This document shows, piece after piece, positions 18,890 to 28,145 of a stretch of DNA of 64,000 nt. Below the pieces are notes generated by a model, which was not told the DNA's origin, made no database searches, and saw only the letters and a program-made list of their open reading frames with translations. Source of the stretch: Gimesia benthica (GTDB taxonomy: Bacteria > Planctomycetota > Planctomycetia > Planctomycetales > Planctomycetaceae); NCBI RefSeq assembly GCF_009720525.1, contig NZ_CP043930.1, positions 5,116,501 to 5,180,500 on the forward strand, in the 5' to 3' direction. Position numbers and translations under genes: made by a program. Numbering within the stretch: position 1 is the stretch's first letter; the number at the start of each line of letters is the position of its first letter.

Positions 18890-20920
18890 ATGACGAATAT
18901 CAATACCGACGAACTGACGCCGGCTCTGGAGCGGTTTTCAGCCGCCCTGGAGCGACTCGAACAGGCACCGCTGTTTGCCAAAAAGAATCATCGCAGCAGA
19001 CTGCTGGACACGGCTGAGCGCCTCCTGCGGAAACCAGGAGGCGTCGAAGCGGTCTACCAGTCTGCGGAGCGTTTTGATGCCGCCGGTCTGTTTGAGGGCA
19101 GCGACTGGGCATTCCCCTCGCGCCTGCAGCCGGGCCTCGTACCGCGCACGCTGGCAGAAGCGGATCGCTGGACAGTAACCCTCGAATGTCTCAGTCAGTT
19201 GCGAATCCTGGCGCTCTCCGAACGAAAGGTCTCCCGTCCCGGGTTCTCTGCCGAGCAGGCCAGTCACTTTCTCAAGGAACTGCTCGCCCTGACCCTGGAG
19301 TATGTCTTCGATCATCATCAGACCGAAGCGGCTCGCGTCAACGCGGCTGCCTTTCAACTGCCTCGGAACGTTCTGCGGTATGTGGCTGAGAACATCGGTT
19401 ACGATAATCTGCTCGAGCAGCTCGTCGAAGAAATCTGGCGATTGTTGCGGCAGCGCCCGATTCGCATCGAGCCTGTTAAACTGATGATCACGAAGCTGGC
19501 CGTCTACTGTTACGACCCGCAACACGAAAATATCATGATTCCGGCCGGGGCCGAGCGACTCATCAGCTCCCTGTTCAGTCCGAGTCCCAATTCGCTGGGA
19601 GATCCGGGAACGTCGGTCTATGCGGAGCGGCTCACCACGCTCGACAGTCAGGCCCTGGGAGAAGAAGCCGGCGCCTGTGCCCGTTCCATGTACGACACCG
19701 GGCTCGTATCCCCCTATCACGCGGTATTGGTTCGTTTCCTGGTCAAAGAAAATCCCGAGTTGCTGGTCACGGCCCTCGGACTGAGCAGCACCGGCGTTGA
19801 TGGCCTGTTGACCTACCGCGAACTGGTTCACGCCATCATCGACAAAGCCGTTCATCCGGAAACCAGTCAATCGATTCTCGGTCTCTCAGGTATGCTGGAA
19901 CGTGCCGTCCTGCATTTTCCCGGCGTGGCTTCGTCCCTCTGGCGACAGATCAATCTTCCACTGACGCTCGCGACGCAGAATCGACTGATCGCTTCCTGCG
20001 GCAGCGAACAGCCGCCGGACGTCTATCTGCTCGCGGGACTGCTCAGCATGCTCGGCCAACCACTGGGTGTAGGCCAGGGAGACAACCCAACCTGTCAATC
20101 AGCGCGTGCTCTCTCCTGGTGGGCCTATTCCGATCCGGACTACCTGCTGCAACTCCTCGCCTGGGCTGGACGCGATGATGGCGTGCTCATGACCTTTCGC
20201 GGGCAACGCATCTCATCGGCGTTTCTCCCCGCAGGTGGAGCCGGCGTTGTTGGCAGCGATCTCGATCCCGTATCAATGGTCCTGGTACCCCACCTCGATC
20301 GCGTCTATGCAGAGATGTGTCGACTGGTACACAAGGCGGGCGAGGATCCACATCTGCACGTCAATCCGGAGTTTCATGGCTGGCAGGTGGGCGGCGGGTT
20401 TGCCATCGCCGTCGATGTTGCACACGGGAAACTGCACGAGTATGAAACCTTCATTCGTCTGTTCTACGCCTGTTATCACCCCGTCTATAATGGCGGCAAT
20501 CCGGTCATTCATCCGCAACCCGTCGGGCTGGCGGTGACCGATTCACTGGCACGCTTTGTCGGCTGGCATGCGATCACGATATTACGGGTCGCCATCGATC
20601 AGACCGGCGTAACCCGTGTTTACTTTTTCAATCCCAACAACGACAGCGGTCAGGATCTGGGGAACGGTGTCGTCGTCTCGACCAATGGAGCCGGCGAAGT
20701 CTACGGCGAATCTTCCTTGCCGATCGCAGAATTCGCATCACGTCTCTACCTGTTTCATTATGACCCGCTGGAAGTCGGCGATCAGACACGGATTCCCGCA
20801 GAACAGGTGCAAACCGTGATGCAGCTTGGCAAAGAAAGCTGGGCTGCACAGAAAATTCCCGCTCTGGATGACCTGATCGCCCCACCTCCCGCACAGCTCC
20901 CTTCCACCTATCCGAAATAG
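18890..20920 (+). CDS. Unknown protein with a possible Cys-His-Asn catalytic triad
   Basis: A 676-residue soluble protein without signal peptide or membrane helix. Residues 1-330 are mainly helical. The C-terminal third shows GQGDNPTCQSARALSWWA (Cys402), HEYETFIRLFYACYHPVYNG, GWHAITILRV (His560) and VYFFNPNNDSG (Asn581). The order Cys, His, Asn/Asp, with the Cys at a helix start and the His on a strand, is that of papain-like and transglutaminase-like enzymes. I do not recognise the family; the enzyme idea is inference from pattern. It lies 60 bases after the ATP-grasp gene, which suggests making and cutting, or cross-linking, of an amide bond. Confidence 0.6.
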   Translation: MTNINTDELTPALERFSAALERLEQAPLFAKKNHRSRLLDTAERLLRKPGGVEAVYQSAERFDAAGLFEGSDWAFPSRLQPGLVPRTLAEADRWTVTLECLSQLRILALSERKVSRPGFSAEQASHFLKELLALTLEYVFDHHQTEAARVNAAAFQLPRNVLRYVAENIGYDNLLEQLVEEIWRLLRQRPIRIEPVKLMITKLAVYCYDPQHENIMIPAGAERLISSLFSPSPNSLGDPGTSVYAERLTTLDSQALGEEAGACARSMYDTGLVSPYHAVLVRFLVKENPELLVTALGLSSTGVDGLLTYRELVHAIIDKAVHPETSQSILGLSGMLERAVLHFPGVASSLWRQINLPLTLATQNRLIASCGSEQPPDVYLLAGLLSMLGQPLGVGQGDNPTCQSARALSWWAYSDPDYLLQLLAWAGRDDGVLMTFRGQRISSAFLPAGGAGVVGSDLDPVSMVLVPHLDRVYAEMCRLVHKAGEDPHLHVNPEFHGWQVGGGFAIAVDVAHGKLHEYETFIRLFYACYHPVYNGGNPVIHPQPVGLAVTDSLARFVGWHAITILRVAIDQTGVTRVYFFNPNNDSGQDLGNGVVVSTNGAGEVYGESSLPIAEFASRLYLFHYDPLEVGDQTRIPAEQVQTVMQLGKESWAAQKIPALDDLIAPPPAQLPSTYPK

Positions 20921-20956
20921 GCGAATTGCTGGTGGGGGAATGGTACCCGTGCGACT

Positions 20957-23911
20957 TTAATTCACCGCATTCGCAGCATTGGCCTGCAGGCTCATCAGGT
21001 ACGCCAGCAGGTCAGCCATCGTACGCTGGTCGATCTGTTTCTCCAGACCTTCGGGCATGAAGGAGAGTCCTGAACTGCGGATCTCTTCAATATTGATCCG
21101 CAGCACCGTCGTACTCGTACCGTCCGGTTTGCGGACCGTGATACTGTTCACGCTTTCGTCGGCAATCATTCCCGACAGCACCTGGCCGCTCTCCAGCACC
21201 AGCGTATAACTCATGTACTGCGGCTTCACTTCGCGGTTCGGATCCAGGATATGCAACAGCACTCCCGCCTTCCCACGATCGCGAATCGCCTTCAGATCCG
21301 CGCCCACCGCAGTCCCGACACCTTCCAGACGATGGCAGGCTGAACACACCTTCTTAAACACCGCCTTGCCCGAGGCGACATCACCGTTCGTTTTCAGAGC
21401 GGACTGGTATTGCTGAACCACCTCGTCCCGGCGTGCCAGCGAACGGTCTGCATACAGTTGCTTGACCCGACTGGCCAGTCGTTTGTCCGGATGCTGTTTC
21501 AGCAGATCTACCCGTGCCGGGCTCAGGTCCCCGCGACCGATGCTTCCGGCTTCGATCGCATCGATCAGTGCACCGCTCCAGGCAGCACGGGACAGCAGCG
21601 TCTCAGCGGCTTTGGTTCTCAACTCCGGTGTCATCTTCGGCCAGCCGCTGATGAGCAATGCAGCGATCTCCTGGTCCGGAAACTGTCCCAGTTGAACAAT
21701 CGCAGCTACCTGCACCGGGTTCACCTGCTGAGGTTCGAGTAACTCGCTGAACACGTCCCACACTTCCGCGTAGGGAGCGAACCCCAGCCGCTTAATGGCC
21801 GTCAGTCGCTGATTGACTGGCAGCCGCGTGTTGAGTGCCGCTGCCCGGGCCTCCTCCAGCACCCGTCCCATAATCGGCTTCAGTGATGCCTGGTGACGAT
21901 TCAGAAACTCGCGACGCGTCTTTTCCGGCTGTGCTGCCAGTAACGTCAGCAGTACCGCTGCCTGTTGCTCTTGAGCAGCGCTCCACTGCAGCAGACTGTT
22001 AAGCACAACCTCTGTTTCCTGGGGACGACCTGCAGCCCCCGTCTGTCGGGCCAAGGCTGTCAGAAAACGAATGCCTGTCTGAGAGCGAGGATATGCGTCC
22101 TCGTGGGCCAGCCGCTGAAACACGGTCCCTGCCCCCTCCGCTAAGGAGCTCAAGATCGCCAGTTCCATCCACTGGTCCTGACCATCCCGCATCGCCAGCG
22201 ACGCTAACACTGCGTTCCGCTCCGTCGTTGATTTCAGTTCTCCCAGCGAAAACGCCAGCTGATAGCGAACCTTGAGTGCAGGATCTTCACCCATCGCCAG
22301 CAGTTGATCGCGCACGGCTTTTGATTCCTGTACCCGCTGCTCAACCAGCCGGAGAGCATGCACCCGCACTTCAGGTACATCATCTTTCAGTGCCCGCAGC
22401 AGACTCGCTTCGTCCAGTGACTCAAGTCCCTTGAGAGCGTACAAAGCCGTCATTCGAGCCACTGGATAATCTGACTCAACAGCCAGTTGTTTCAACAGGG
22501 GGACCGCCGACTGATCCTGTCGTTCGTAAATCAGTCGGGCCGCGGTATCGCGATGCCAGCCGTTCCGATGGGACAACAGTCGCACCAGTTCCGCCGTCGT
22601 CGCCTTGCCCAATTGCGGTAACGGCGATTGTTCAAAGTTTTCCCGCACGATCCGATAGATCCGTCCCCGCTGATCACCGCCGTTGACATTCACTTTCTTG
22701 AGTAACTCGGGCGGCAGGAACATCGCCCCTTCAATCAAATCGCGGTTCATGTCGATCACATACAGATTACCATCCGGCCCGTTAGCGAACTGCACCGGAC
22801 GAAACCGCGTATCCATAGAAGCCAGAAACTCGCGACCTGCATCCGCCCGTCGGGCCACTAGACCCACGCCGTCCGGCTCCAACTGTCCCCGAAACACGAG
22901 GTTATTCGCGGGCTCACCCACAAACACGCTTCCCCGATACTCTGCCGGCCAGGCATCGCCCCGGTAAATCGTCACCCCCGTCGCTGCGGTAAAGAAGCCG
23001 GACGATTTACCCCCCTCATTGCTCCCCCGGAATTTGCCTTCGTTTCGCAGGCGGGTCCGCTCCTGCCGCCAGTATTCCTCCGGGCTGATGCGAAACAGCT
23101 GCGTATGCTTCCCCCCTTCGGTGATTTCCACCGCGGGAGCCGGCGCCTTGAGATACGGATTCCGCGCCAGGTAGCGATCGTCGTACATCAGCATCTTGAC
23201 CGGCGAACTGTTCGAGCAGAGAAACTCCTGCCCCCAGTCGTCGATCGCTAGTCCATGCTGTCCGCCGCCACTGGAGAGAGCAAAGTGCAGCGTCCGCGGA
23301 TCAAACAGAAACCCGCGATTTCTGATCGAACGAGCCTTCTCACCTGGATGTTTCACTGCTCGAACTTCCGAACCGGAATAACTGGTGCAGGCATGAAAGC
23401 GATTGTCGAGTCCCCAGAGCAGCGTGTTCAATGAGGGATCGGTCCGGTTCTCAAGCCGACGAAAGCCGGTGAAGACCACCTCCCGCGTATCGGCTCTGCC
23501 GTCCCCGTCCGTATCCTTACAGAACAGCAGGTCGGGGGCGGCTGCCACGAATAGTCCGCCGTCATAACAGGCGACCGCAGACGGCGCCGCCAGATCCGAG
23601 ACGAATACCGTGCTCTTGTCATACTGTCCGTCCCCGTCGGTATCTTCCAGCATTCGCACGCTGCCTGTTACCGGCTGTTTGTCTTTCGCGAACTGCTGGT
23701 TGTATTCCGGATACTCCACCACGAACATCCGACCGTTTTCATCGAAAGCCAGCGCCACCGGATCACGTAGCAAGGGCTCTGATGCCACCAGTTCGACACG
23801 AAAACCAGGTTTCACTTGAAACGATGAGAGTGCGTCCGCCGCTTTCTCATCCGCCATCGCAGTCTGTAACAGCATCGCTCCCGTCAGCAATGACAGGCAT
23901 AAACTTCGCAT
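20957..23911 (-). CDS. PVC-type dehydrogenase: beta-propeller, HEAT repeats and CxxCH haem domain
   Basis: A 984-residue exported protein. The ATG at 23911 follows AAGGAAAA at good spacing and begins the signal peptide RSLCLSLLTGAMLLQTAMA. Residues about 35-430 form a beta-propeller (VELVASEPLLRDPVALAFDENG, HGLAIDDWG, NGPDGNLYVIDMNRD). About 430-820 is a helical HEAT-like region (AVPLLKQLAVESDYPVARMT). The C-terminus is a cytochrome c-like domain with CSACH (Cys856, Cys859, His860) and a family tail containing GSTTV-type strands and RSSGLSFMPEGLEKQI. This architecture is expanded in planctomycetes and thought to oxidise sugars or alcohols. It starts just after the amidohydrolase stops. Confidence 0.92.
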   Translation of the reverse strand: MRSLCLSLLTGAMLLQTAMADEKAADALSSFQVKPGFRVELVASEPLLRDPVALAFDENGRMFVVEYPEYNQQFAKDKQPVTGSVRMLEDTDGDGQYDKSTVFVSDLAAPSAVACYDGGLFVAAAPDLLFCKDTDGDGRADTREVVFTGFRRLENRTDPSLNTLLWGLDNRFHACTSYSGSEVRAVKHPGEKARSIRNRGFLFDPRTLHFALSSGGGQHGLAIDDWGQEFLCSNSSPVKMLMYDDRYLARNPYLKAPAPAVEITEGGKHTQLFRISPEEYWRQERTRLRNEGKFRGSNEGGKSSGFFTAATGVTIYRGDAWPAEYRGSVFVGEPANNLVFRGQLEPDGVGLVARRADAGREFLASMDTRFRPVQFANGPDGNLYVIDMNRDLIEGAMFLPPELLKKVNVNGGDQRGRIYRIVRENFEQSPLPQLGKATTAELVRLLSHRNGWHRDTAARLIYERQDQSAVPLLKQLAVESDYPVARMTALYALKGLESLDEASLLRALKDDVPEVRVHALRLVEQRVQESKAVRDQLLAMGEDPALKVRYQLAFSLGELKSTTERNAVLASLAMRDGQDQWMELAILSSLAEGAGTVFQRLAHEDAYPRSQTGIRFLTALARQTGAAGRPQETEVVLNSLLQWSAAQEQQAAVLLTLLAAQPEKTRREFLNRHQASLKPIMGRVLEEARAAALNTRLPVNQRLTAIKRLGFAPYAEVWDVFSELLEPQQVNPVQVAAIVQLGQFPDQEIAALLISGWPKMTPELRTKAAETLLSRAAWSGALIDAIEAGSIGRGDLSPARVDLLKQHPDKRLASRVKQLYADRSLARRDEVVQQYQSALKTNGDVASGKAVFKKVCSACHRLEGVGTAVGADLKAIRDRGKAGVLLHILDPNREVKPQYMSYTLVLESGQVLSGMIADESVNSITVRKPDGTSTTVLRINIEEIRSSGLSFMPEGLEKQIDQRTMADLLAYLMSLQANAANAVN

Positions 23912-23928
23912 CAGCTTTTCCTTCCCTC

Positions 23929-24882
23929 TCACGCATTCCCGTTCAAGGCGCGTTCGGCGTTGTTGTAGAAGATGTCCTGCAGCGTGGCTTCATCTTTCAC
24001 CATCCGCACGAGGAACTCCTGCAGACGCGTGCTGTAACAGACACCATTGAACTCGCCACCTCGACCGTCGCTACAGGGACAGTCACTGCCGAACAGCATC
24101 TGTTTCGGATGCCGTTCCAGGAAACCGGCGGTGAATTCTTCATCTCGCGACAGCGCATTAAACCCGCTGCCGGCGGACATGTCCGCATACAGGTTCGGAT
24201 AATTGCTCAGCAGATGATCCAGCAGTCCACCCGGCTTGACTGGTCCCCGCGGATAGAGTGTCTTATCCGGCGACGGAACATCGGCACTGATATGCGACCA
24301 GAAGGACTGGGCATGACCGATGATCCGCACCCGCTGGTATTTCTTTAGATACGGTTCCAGGTATTGTTCGATCCCCTGGTTGAATCCTTTTTTGTCATCC
24401 TGGAAATGAATTGTGATCGGCCAGTTGAGCTCGTCGCACTCCGCAATGACCGCCTCCACCCGTTTGTCATTCAAAGGCAGATGCTCTTTCTGTTCGCCGA
24501 TCCCCCGGCAGCCCAGCAGGTGGTAAGCGCGAATTCGCTCGATCACATCCGGCTGACGAATGTCGGTCTGGCAGAACGGAATCAGACGCTCCGGGTACTG
24601 GTGAAACGCATGCAGTACGGTTTCGGTCCTTAGCGTCACGCCCCCTTCTCCCGTCTCTAAAGGCAGGATGAACGCCTTATCCGTTCCGGTGTTATCCATA
24701 TGCTTGATCGTATCTTCAATCGTGCGCCCCTTGTGGTTGATATGCAGGTGGCAGTCCAGCTTCTTGTATTTCTTCGCCTGTTGCGCCGGATCGGCAGCTG
24801 CACTCACAGGCAACAACGCACTACAGCAGGCCGCGCCCGTTGCATACAGAAAACCACGTCGCGAAATGGTCGGATTCCACAT
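23929..24882 (-). CDS. TAT-exported amidohydrolase family protein
   Basis: A 317-residue protein. The start at 24882 follows GAGGT. The N-terminus has a twin-arginine signal (SRRGFLYATGAACCSALLP). The mature part is an amidohydrolase-2-like TIM barrel with metal ligands in LDCHLHINHKG, a later IIGHAQSFW and LFGSDCPCSDG near the C-terminus. Such enzymes hydrolyse or decarboxylate small organic acids, lactones or amides using a metal ion; the substrate is not readable. It lies 17 bases before the PVC-type dehydrogenase gene and is likely cotranscribed, so both may act on one compound in the periplasm. Confidence 0.87.
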   Translation of the reverse strand: MWNPTISRRGFLYATGAACCSALLPVSAAADPAQQAKKYKKLDCHLHINHKGRTIEDTIKHMDNTGTDKAFILPLETGEGGVTLRTETVLHAFHQYPERLIPFCQTDIRQPDVIERIRAYHLLGCRGIGEQKEHLPLNDKRVEAVIAECDELNWPITIHFQDDKKGFNQGIEQYLEPYLKKYQRVRIIGHAQSFWSHISADVPSPDKTLYPRGPVKPGGLLDHLLSNYPNLYADMSAGSGFNALSRDEEFTAGFLERHPKQMLFGSDCPCSDGRGGEFNGVCYSTRLQEFLVRMVKDEATLQDIFYNNAERALNGNA

Positions 24883-25051
24883 ATCTACCTCGTTTCATTC
24901 AAATTAATGCAGCGCTGGAATAAAATCGTTCCTTTATGAATCACTTTCAATATATCATAAACAACGTTAAGTTATCACGCATGAATCTGAATTTTCGCCG
25001 GTACATTCACGGGCGAAACACCTGTCAACCGCCTGTTGAAAAGAGTTTGAA

Positions 25052-25954
25052 ATGACCCTCGCCCGAACGTTGCTCGCCTGCTGTCTCTCCCTCCTGCTCC
25101 TCTTTGTCAGCCCGTTACCAGCCGCCGATCAGAGCCCGGACCGACTCTACGATCCCGGCGTTCCCGAAACCGGCTTCCTCACGCTCGAGACAGATAACTA
25201 CACCATCCCCATGGACGCCGCCAGTGGCTGGACCATCGAGAAGATGTTTTATAAAGGGTACGAGTTCAGCCTCAACAACGGTCACTATGGAACTGTGTTG
25301 CGTCCCAAAGGCGAACAGTGGTGGGGTACCGGCCACAAAGAAGGGGGCCGCGAGGTCGTTCACAAATTACAGCTCATTGTCGACGGCAAAGAAGTTCCCA
25401 TCACGAAGACCGGCGAGACAATCAAAGGCCAACGGATTGAGTTCATCAAGGTATCCACGATCTGGAAATTCAAAGTTCGCGCCGAAACCACGATCACCAA
25501 TTCCGAAGTCTTTGAACGCACGCAGCTGGAAGCCCTCGCAGACTGCGAACTGGACCTGCTCTATTACTTCATGCACTGCTTCCCGCCAAGCTCTACGAAA
25601 TGGATGGCACGCCTCCCCGACGGCACCATCGAAACCGGCCCGCTCTCGCACTCCAAGAAAATGGCCGTCAGTCAGGACACATCCTGGGTCGCCCAGTTCA
25701 ATCCGGCCGAACAGCTCAGCGTGCTCTGTTACACTCCCCGCGTCATCACCGGCAACAAAAGCGCCAGCATGATCTGGGACCTCGACCGCTACCACAAATA
25801 CTACCTCCGCCACAACGACGGCCAGGCTTTCAAGCAGGGAGACAAGCTCGACTTCACCGTCATCGTCAAAGTCATCCCCCAGGAAACCGGCGACTGGAAA
25901 GCCACACAAAAGGCGGCCGCAGAATTGATGAAACAGTTTCCGGCGGAGAAGTGA
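25052..25954 (+). CDS. Exported protein of unknown function
   Basis: A 300-residue protein with a clear signal peptide (LLACCLSLLLLFVSPLPAADQ). The rest is beta-rich with aromatic motifs (NNGHYGTVLRP, EQWWGTGHKEGG, DLDRYHKYYLRHNDGQ). These look like an extracellular beta-sandwich or sugar-related fold, but I assign no family. The gene is divergent from the amidohydrolase/dehydrogenase unit and shares a 170-base AT-rich gap with it; regulation may be shared. It converges on the DUF2721 gene, 6 bases away. Confidence 0.7.
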   Translation: MTLARTLLACCLSLLLLFVSPLPAADQSPDRLYDPGVPETGFLTLETDNYTIPMDAASGWTIEKMFYKGYEFSLNNGHYGTVLRPKGEQWWGTGHKEGGREVVHKLQLIVDGKEVPITKTGETIKGQRIEFIKVSTIWKFKVRAETTITNSEVFERTQLEALADCELDLLYYFMHCFPPSSTKWMARLPDGTIETGPLSHSKKMAVSQDTSWVAQFNPAEQLSVLCYTPRVITGNKSASMIWDLDRYHKYYLRHNDGQAFKQGDKLDFTVIVKVIPQETGDWKATQKAAAELMKQFPAEK

Positions 25955-25960
25955 GGTTCG

Positions 25961-26374
25961 TTACCGCTCACAATCCCGCTCGATCCGTTCAAAGTGTTCG
26001 TCGATCACATTCAGACTCAACAGCGATTCACGCACCAGTTGCACCGAGGCGAACACCACGCAGCCGATGCCGACGATGATCAGCCCGCCCACAAACCAGA
26101 GCGATTGCGGCCGCCAGAGATTCACGACGCCCCCCAGCAGACTCCCCAGCGAAAACAGTCCCACGCTGACATACAGGCTCGCCAGTGCGTCGCGGAACAG
26201 CCGCGCCCGCTGTTGCAGGTTGCGTGACAGAATCTGCGCCCCCGCATCGGGGTGATCCAGCAGATGGTGAAACTCGGTATGAATCTGACCAAAGCGGGCC
26301 GAAGTCGAACCAATCAGCAACGCCACTCCCGGCAACAGGATCAGCGGCGTTAACCAGAATTCAGTACTGCTCAT
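25961..26374 (-). CDS. DUF2721 family membrane protein
   Basis: A 137-residue protein with an N-terminal helix (LTPLILLPGVALLIGSTSAR), a charged middle that includes FGQIHTEFHHLLDHP, and two later helices (SLYVSVGLFSLGSLLGGVV and LWFVGGLIIVGIGCVVFASV). This plan fits DUF2721. Role unknown. It points toward the unknown exported gene, ending 6 bases from it, and is 80 bases from the sulfatase end. Confidence 0.75.
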   Translation of the reverse strand: MSSTEFWLTPLILLPGVALLIGSTSARFGQIHTEFHHLLDHPDAGAQILSRNLQQRARLFRDALASLYVSVGLFSLGSLLGGVVNLWRPQSLWFVGGLIIVGIGCVVFASVQLVRESLLSLNVIDEHFERIERDCER

Positions 26375-26453
26375 GTATTGTTATCTTTCAAGGATCAGGA
26401 CAGACTCGCCACAAAAACCTTTTTCGTGTCTTTCGTGGTTCATAAAAGACTGA

Positions 26454-27920
26454 TTATTTCCGCTTCGCTTTCTTTTTACTCCCGCCCAGAATTCCCGGTT
26501 TCTGATCCCACTTCTGTGGCGGATTCTTTTCGTACCGTGGAGCAGCATCTTTTTCCGGGAACTGGTCTGCGATTGCGGTCAGCCGTTTCAGAGCAGCCTG
26601 GTCTTCAGGATCATTGGAGTCGATCAGGTTCTTCTCTTCCCACGCGTCGCTGCTGACCTTATACAGCTTAAACGGTTTCCCCTTCGCATTGATCCACAGC
26701 TTATAGTCTTTGTCGCGAATCACACGGTCGTCATAATCCAGCGCGGGTTGAACGCGTCCGTCACGCAGCGCCGCCGGCCCGCCTCCCATTGAGAGAATCC
26801 ATTCCCGCGGCCCTGTCTGCGTCTCTCCCAGAATCAGCGGTGCGAACGATTTCCCATCCACCACGCGATCCGCCGGCAGCTTGGCTCCTGCCAGCTCGGC
26901 AAACGTGGGCAGGATATCGGTGAAGTCGATCAGGGCGTCCGTCTCCACACCCGCGGGCACCGTACCCAGGCAGTTGACGATGAACGGCATCGCCGTCCCG
27001 TTCTGCTCAGTCATCTTCGTCTTACCACCCCGCACCATACGACCATTGCGTTTGTTACTCTGGCCGCCGGTACCGTTGTCGGTAGTAAAGACGATAATCG
27101 TATTCTCACGCACCCCGGCAGCGTCCAGGGCAATGAGCAGTCGTCCGACCAGCTTGTTGGTGTAACGCACCATGCCGGCGAACATCCGTTGTTTTCGCTC
27201 GTTCTGACCCAGGTCGTTATCGTTTTCGAAGTCCTGTTTATTGTCGGGCGTCGTCGTCAGCGGACTGTGTGTCAGCACCATCGGATAATAGAGCAGCATC
27301 GGCTCGTCTTTGTGTTTCTGTATGAAGTTCGCGAGGTAATTGCAGAAAATATCGGGACCGAATTCACCTTGAAAGGTCTTGCTCCCTTTCCCCTTGATAT
27401 TGATATAGGGATTCCAGTACCGCTCGGCACTCGGCGGGTTATCTGCTTCATACCCCGTCCACATGCACCAGTCGTCGAAGCCCGCTTCTTCCATCGCCTT
27501 CGGTTCGACACGAAAATCGTCGATCTGCCACTTCCCCACCGCACACGTTTTGTAACCGGCGTCGCGGAGTACATTCGCAAATGTCGTATTTAAACTCGGA
27601 TCAAAATGCGCACCCGCGCCCCAGCGGGGAACATCCCAGTGATTCGTCCAGCCATGCCGGAACGGATACTGACCTGTCAACAGCGTCACCCGCGTCGGCG
27701 TGCACTGTGGCATACACCACGCGTTGTTGAACTTCATTCCGGTCGTCGCCAGCTGATCGATGGCCGGCGTCCAGACTCCTTCACCCCCGTAACTGCTGAT
27801 CCACTCCTTGCCCAGGTCATCCACCAGGATAAACAGGATGTTCGGCTGACGGCGCTCTTCCGCCTCCGTGGGTTGAATCAGTAACAGTAACACAATCAGA
27901 CACAGCAGGCTGCGGTACAT
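26454..27920 (-). CDS. Exported sulfatase (formylglycine type)
   Basis: A 488-residue sulfatase. The ATG at 27920 sits directly before the signal peptide (MYRSLLCLIVLLLLIQPTEA); an earlier start would add 13 residues. Asp34-Asp35 in LFILVDDLG bind calcium, and CTPTRVTLLTGQ (Cys73) is the CxPxR signature whose Cys becomes formylglycine. A second metal site is FTTDNGTGGQ. The C-terminus is rich in Lys. It would remove sulfate esters from polysaccharides or other sulfated compounds in the periplasm. It is divergent from the GH43-like gene at 28146, a typical pairing for algal glycan use. Confidence 0.93.
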   Translation of the reverse strand: MYRSLLCLIVLLLLIQPTEAEERRQPNILFILVDDLGKEWISSYGGEGVWTPAIDQLATTGMKFNNAWCMPQCTPTRVTLLTGQYPFRHGWTNHWDVPRWGAGAHFDPSLNTTFANVLRDAGYKTCAVGKWQIDDFRVEPKAMEEAGFDDWCMWTGYEADNPPSAERYWNPYINIKGKGSKTFQGEFGPDIFCNYLANFIQKHKDEPMLLYYPMVLTHSPLTTTPDNKQDFENDNDLGQNERKQRMFAGMVRYTNKLVGRLLIALDAAGVRENTIIVFTTDNGTGGQSNKRNGRMVRGGKTKMTEQNGTAMPFIVNCLGTVPAGVETDALIDFTDILPTFAELAGAKLPADRVVDGKSFAPLILGETQTGPREWILSMGGGPAALRDGRVQPALDYDDRVIRDKDYKLWINAKGKPFKLYKVSSDAWEEKNLIDSNDPEDQAALKRLTAIADQFPEKDAAPRYEKNPPQKWDQKPGILGGSKKKAKRK

Positions 27921-28145
27921 GATAAACCTCTTGATAAGGTGAAGGTGATTAATGATCACTCAACCTGCGATTCTAACTCTACGCAGGTACCATCTCAACA
28001 ACAAAGCACTGGCCACTGGGAACCGCACATTGCAATCTCTCAACACGCAGGCTACTGTGAAGGGAATGGGGGAGTGTGTGCATCACACTCCCGTTCACTC
28101 CCGGAGTCCTCTGAACCTCGCGCAACTTCATCGGAAACCAGAACC

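Noticed and set aside
27939-28145. Upstream extension of the GH43-like frame
   Set aside because: It would place 69 residues without signal peptide character ahead of a clear signal peptide and run into the divergent sulfatase start.
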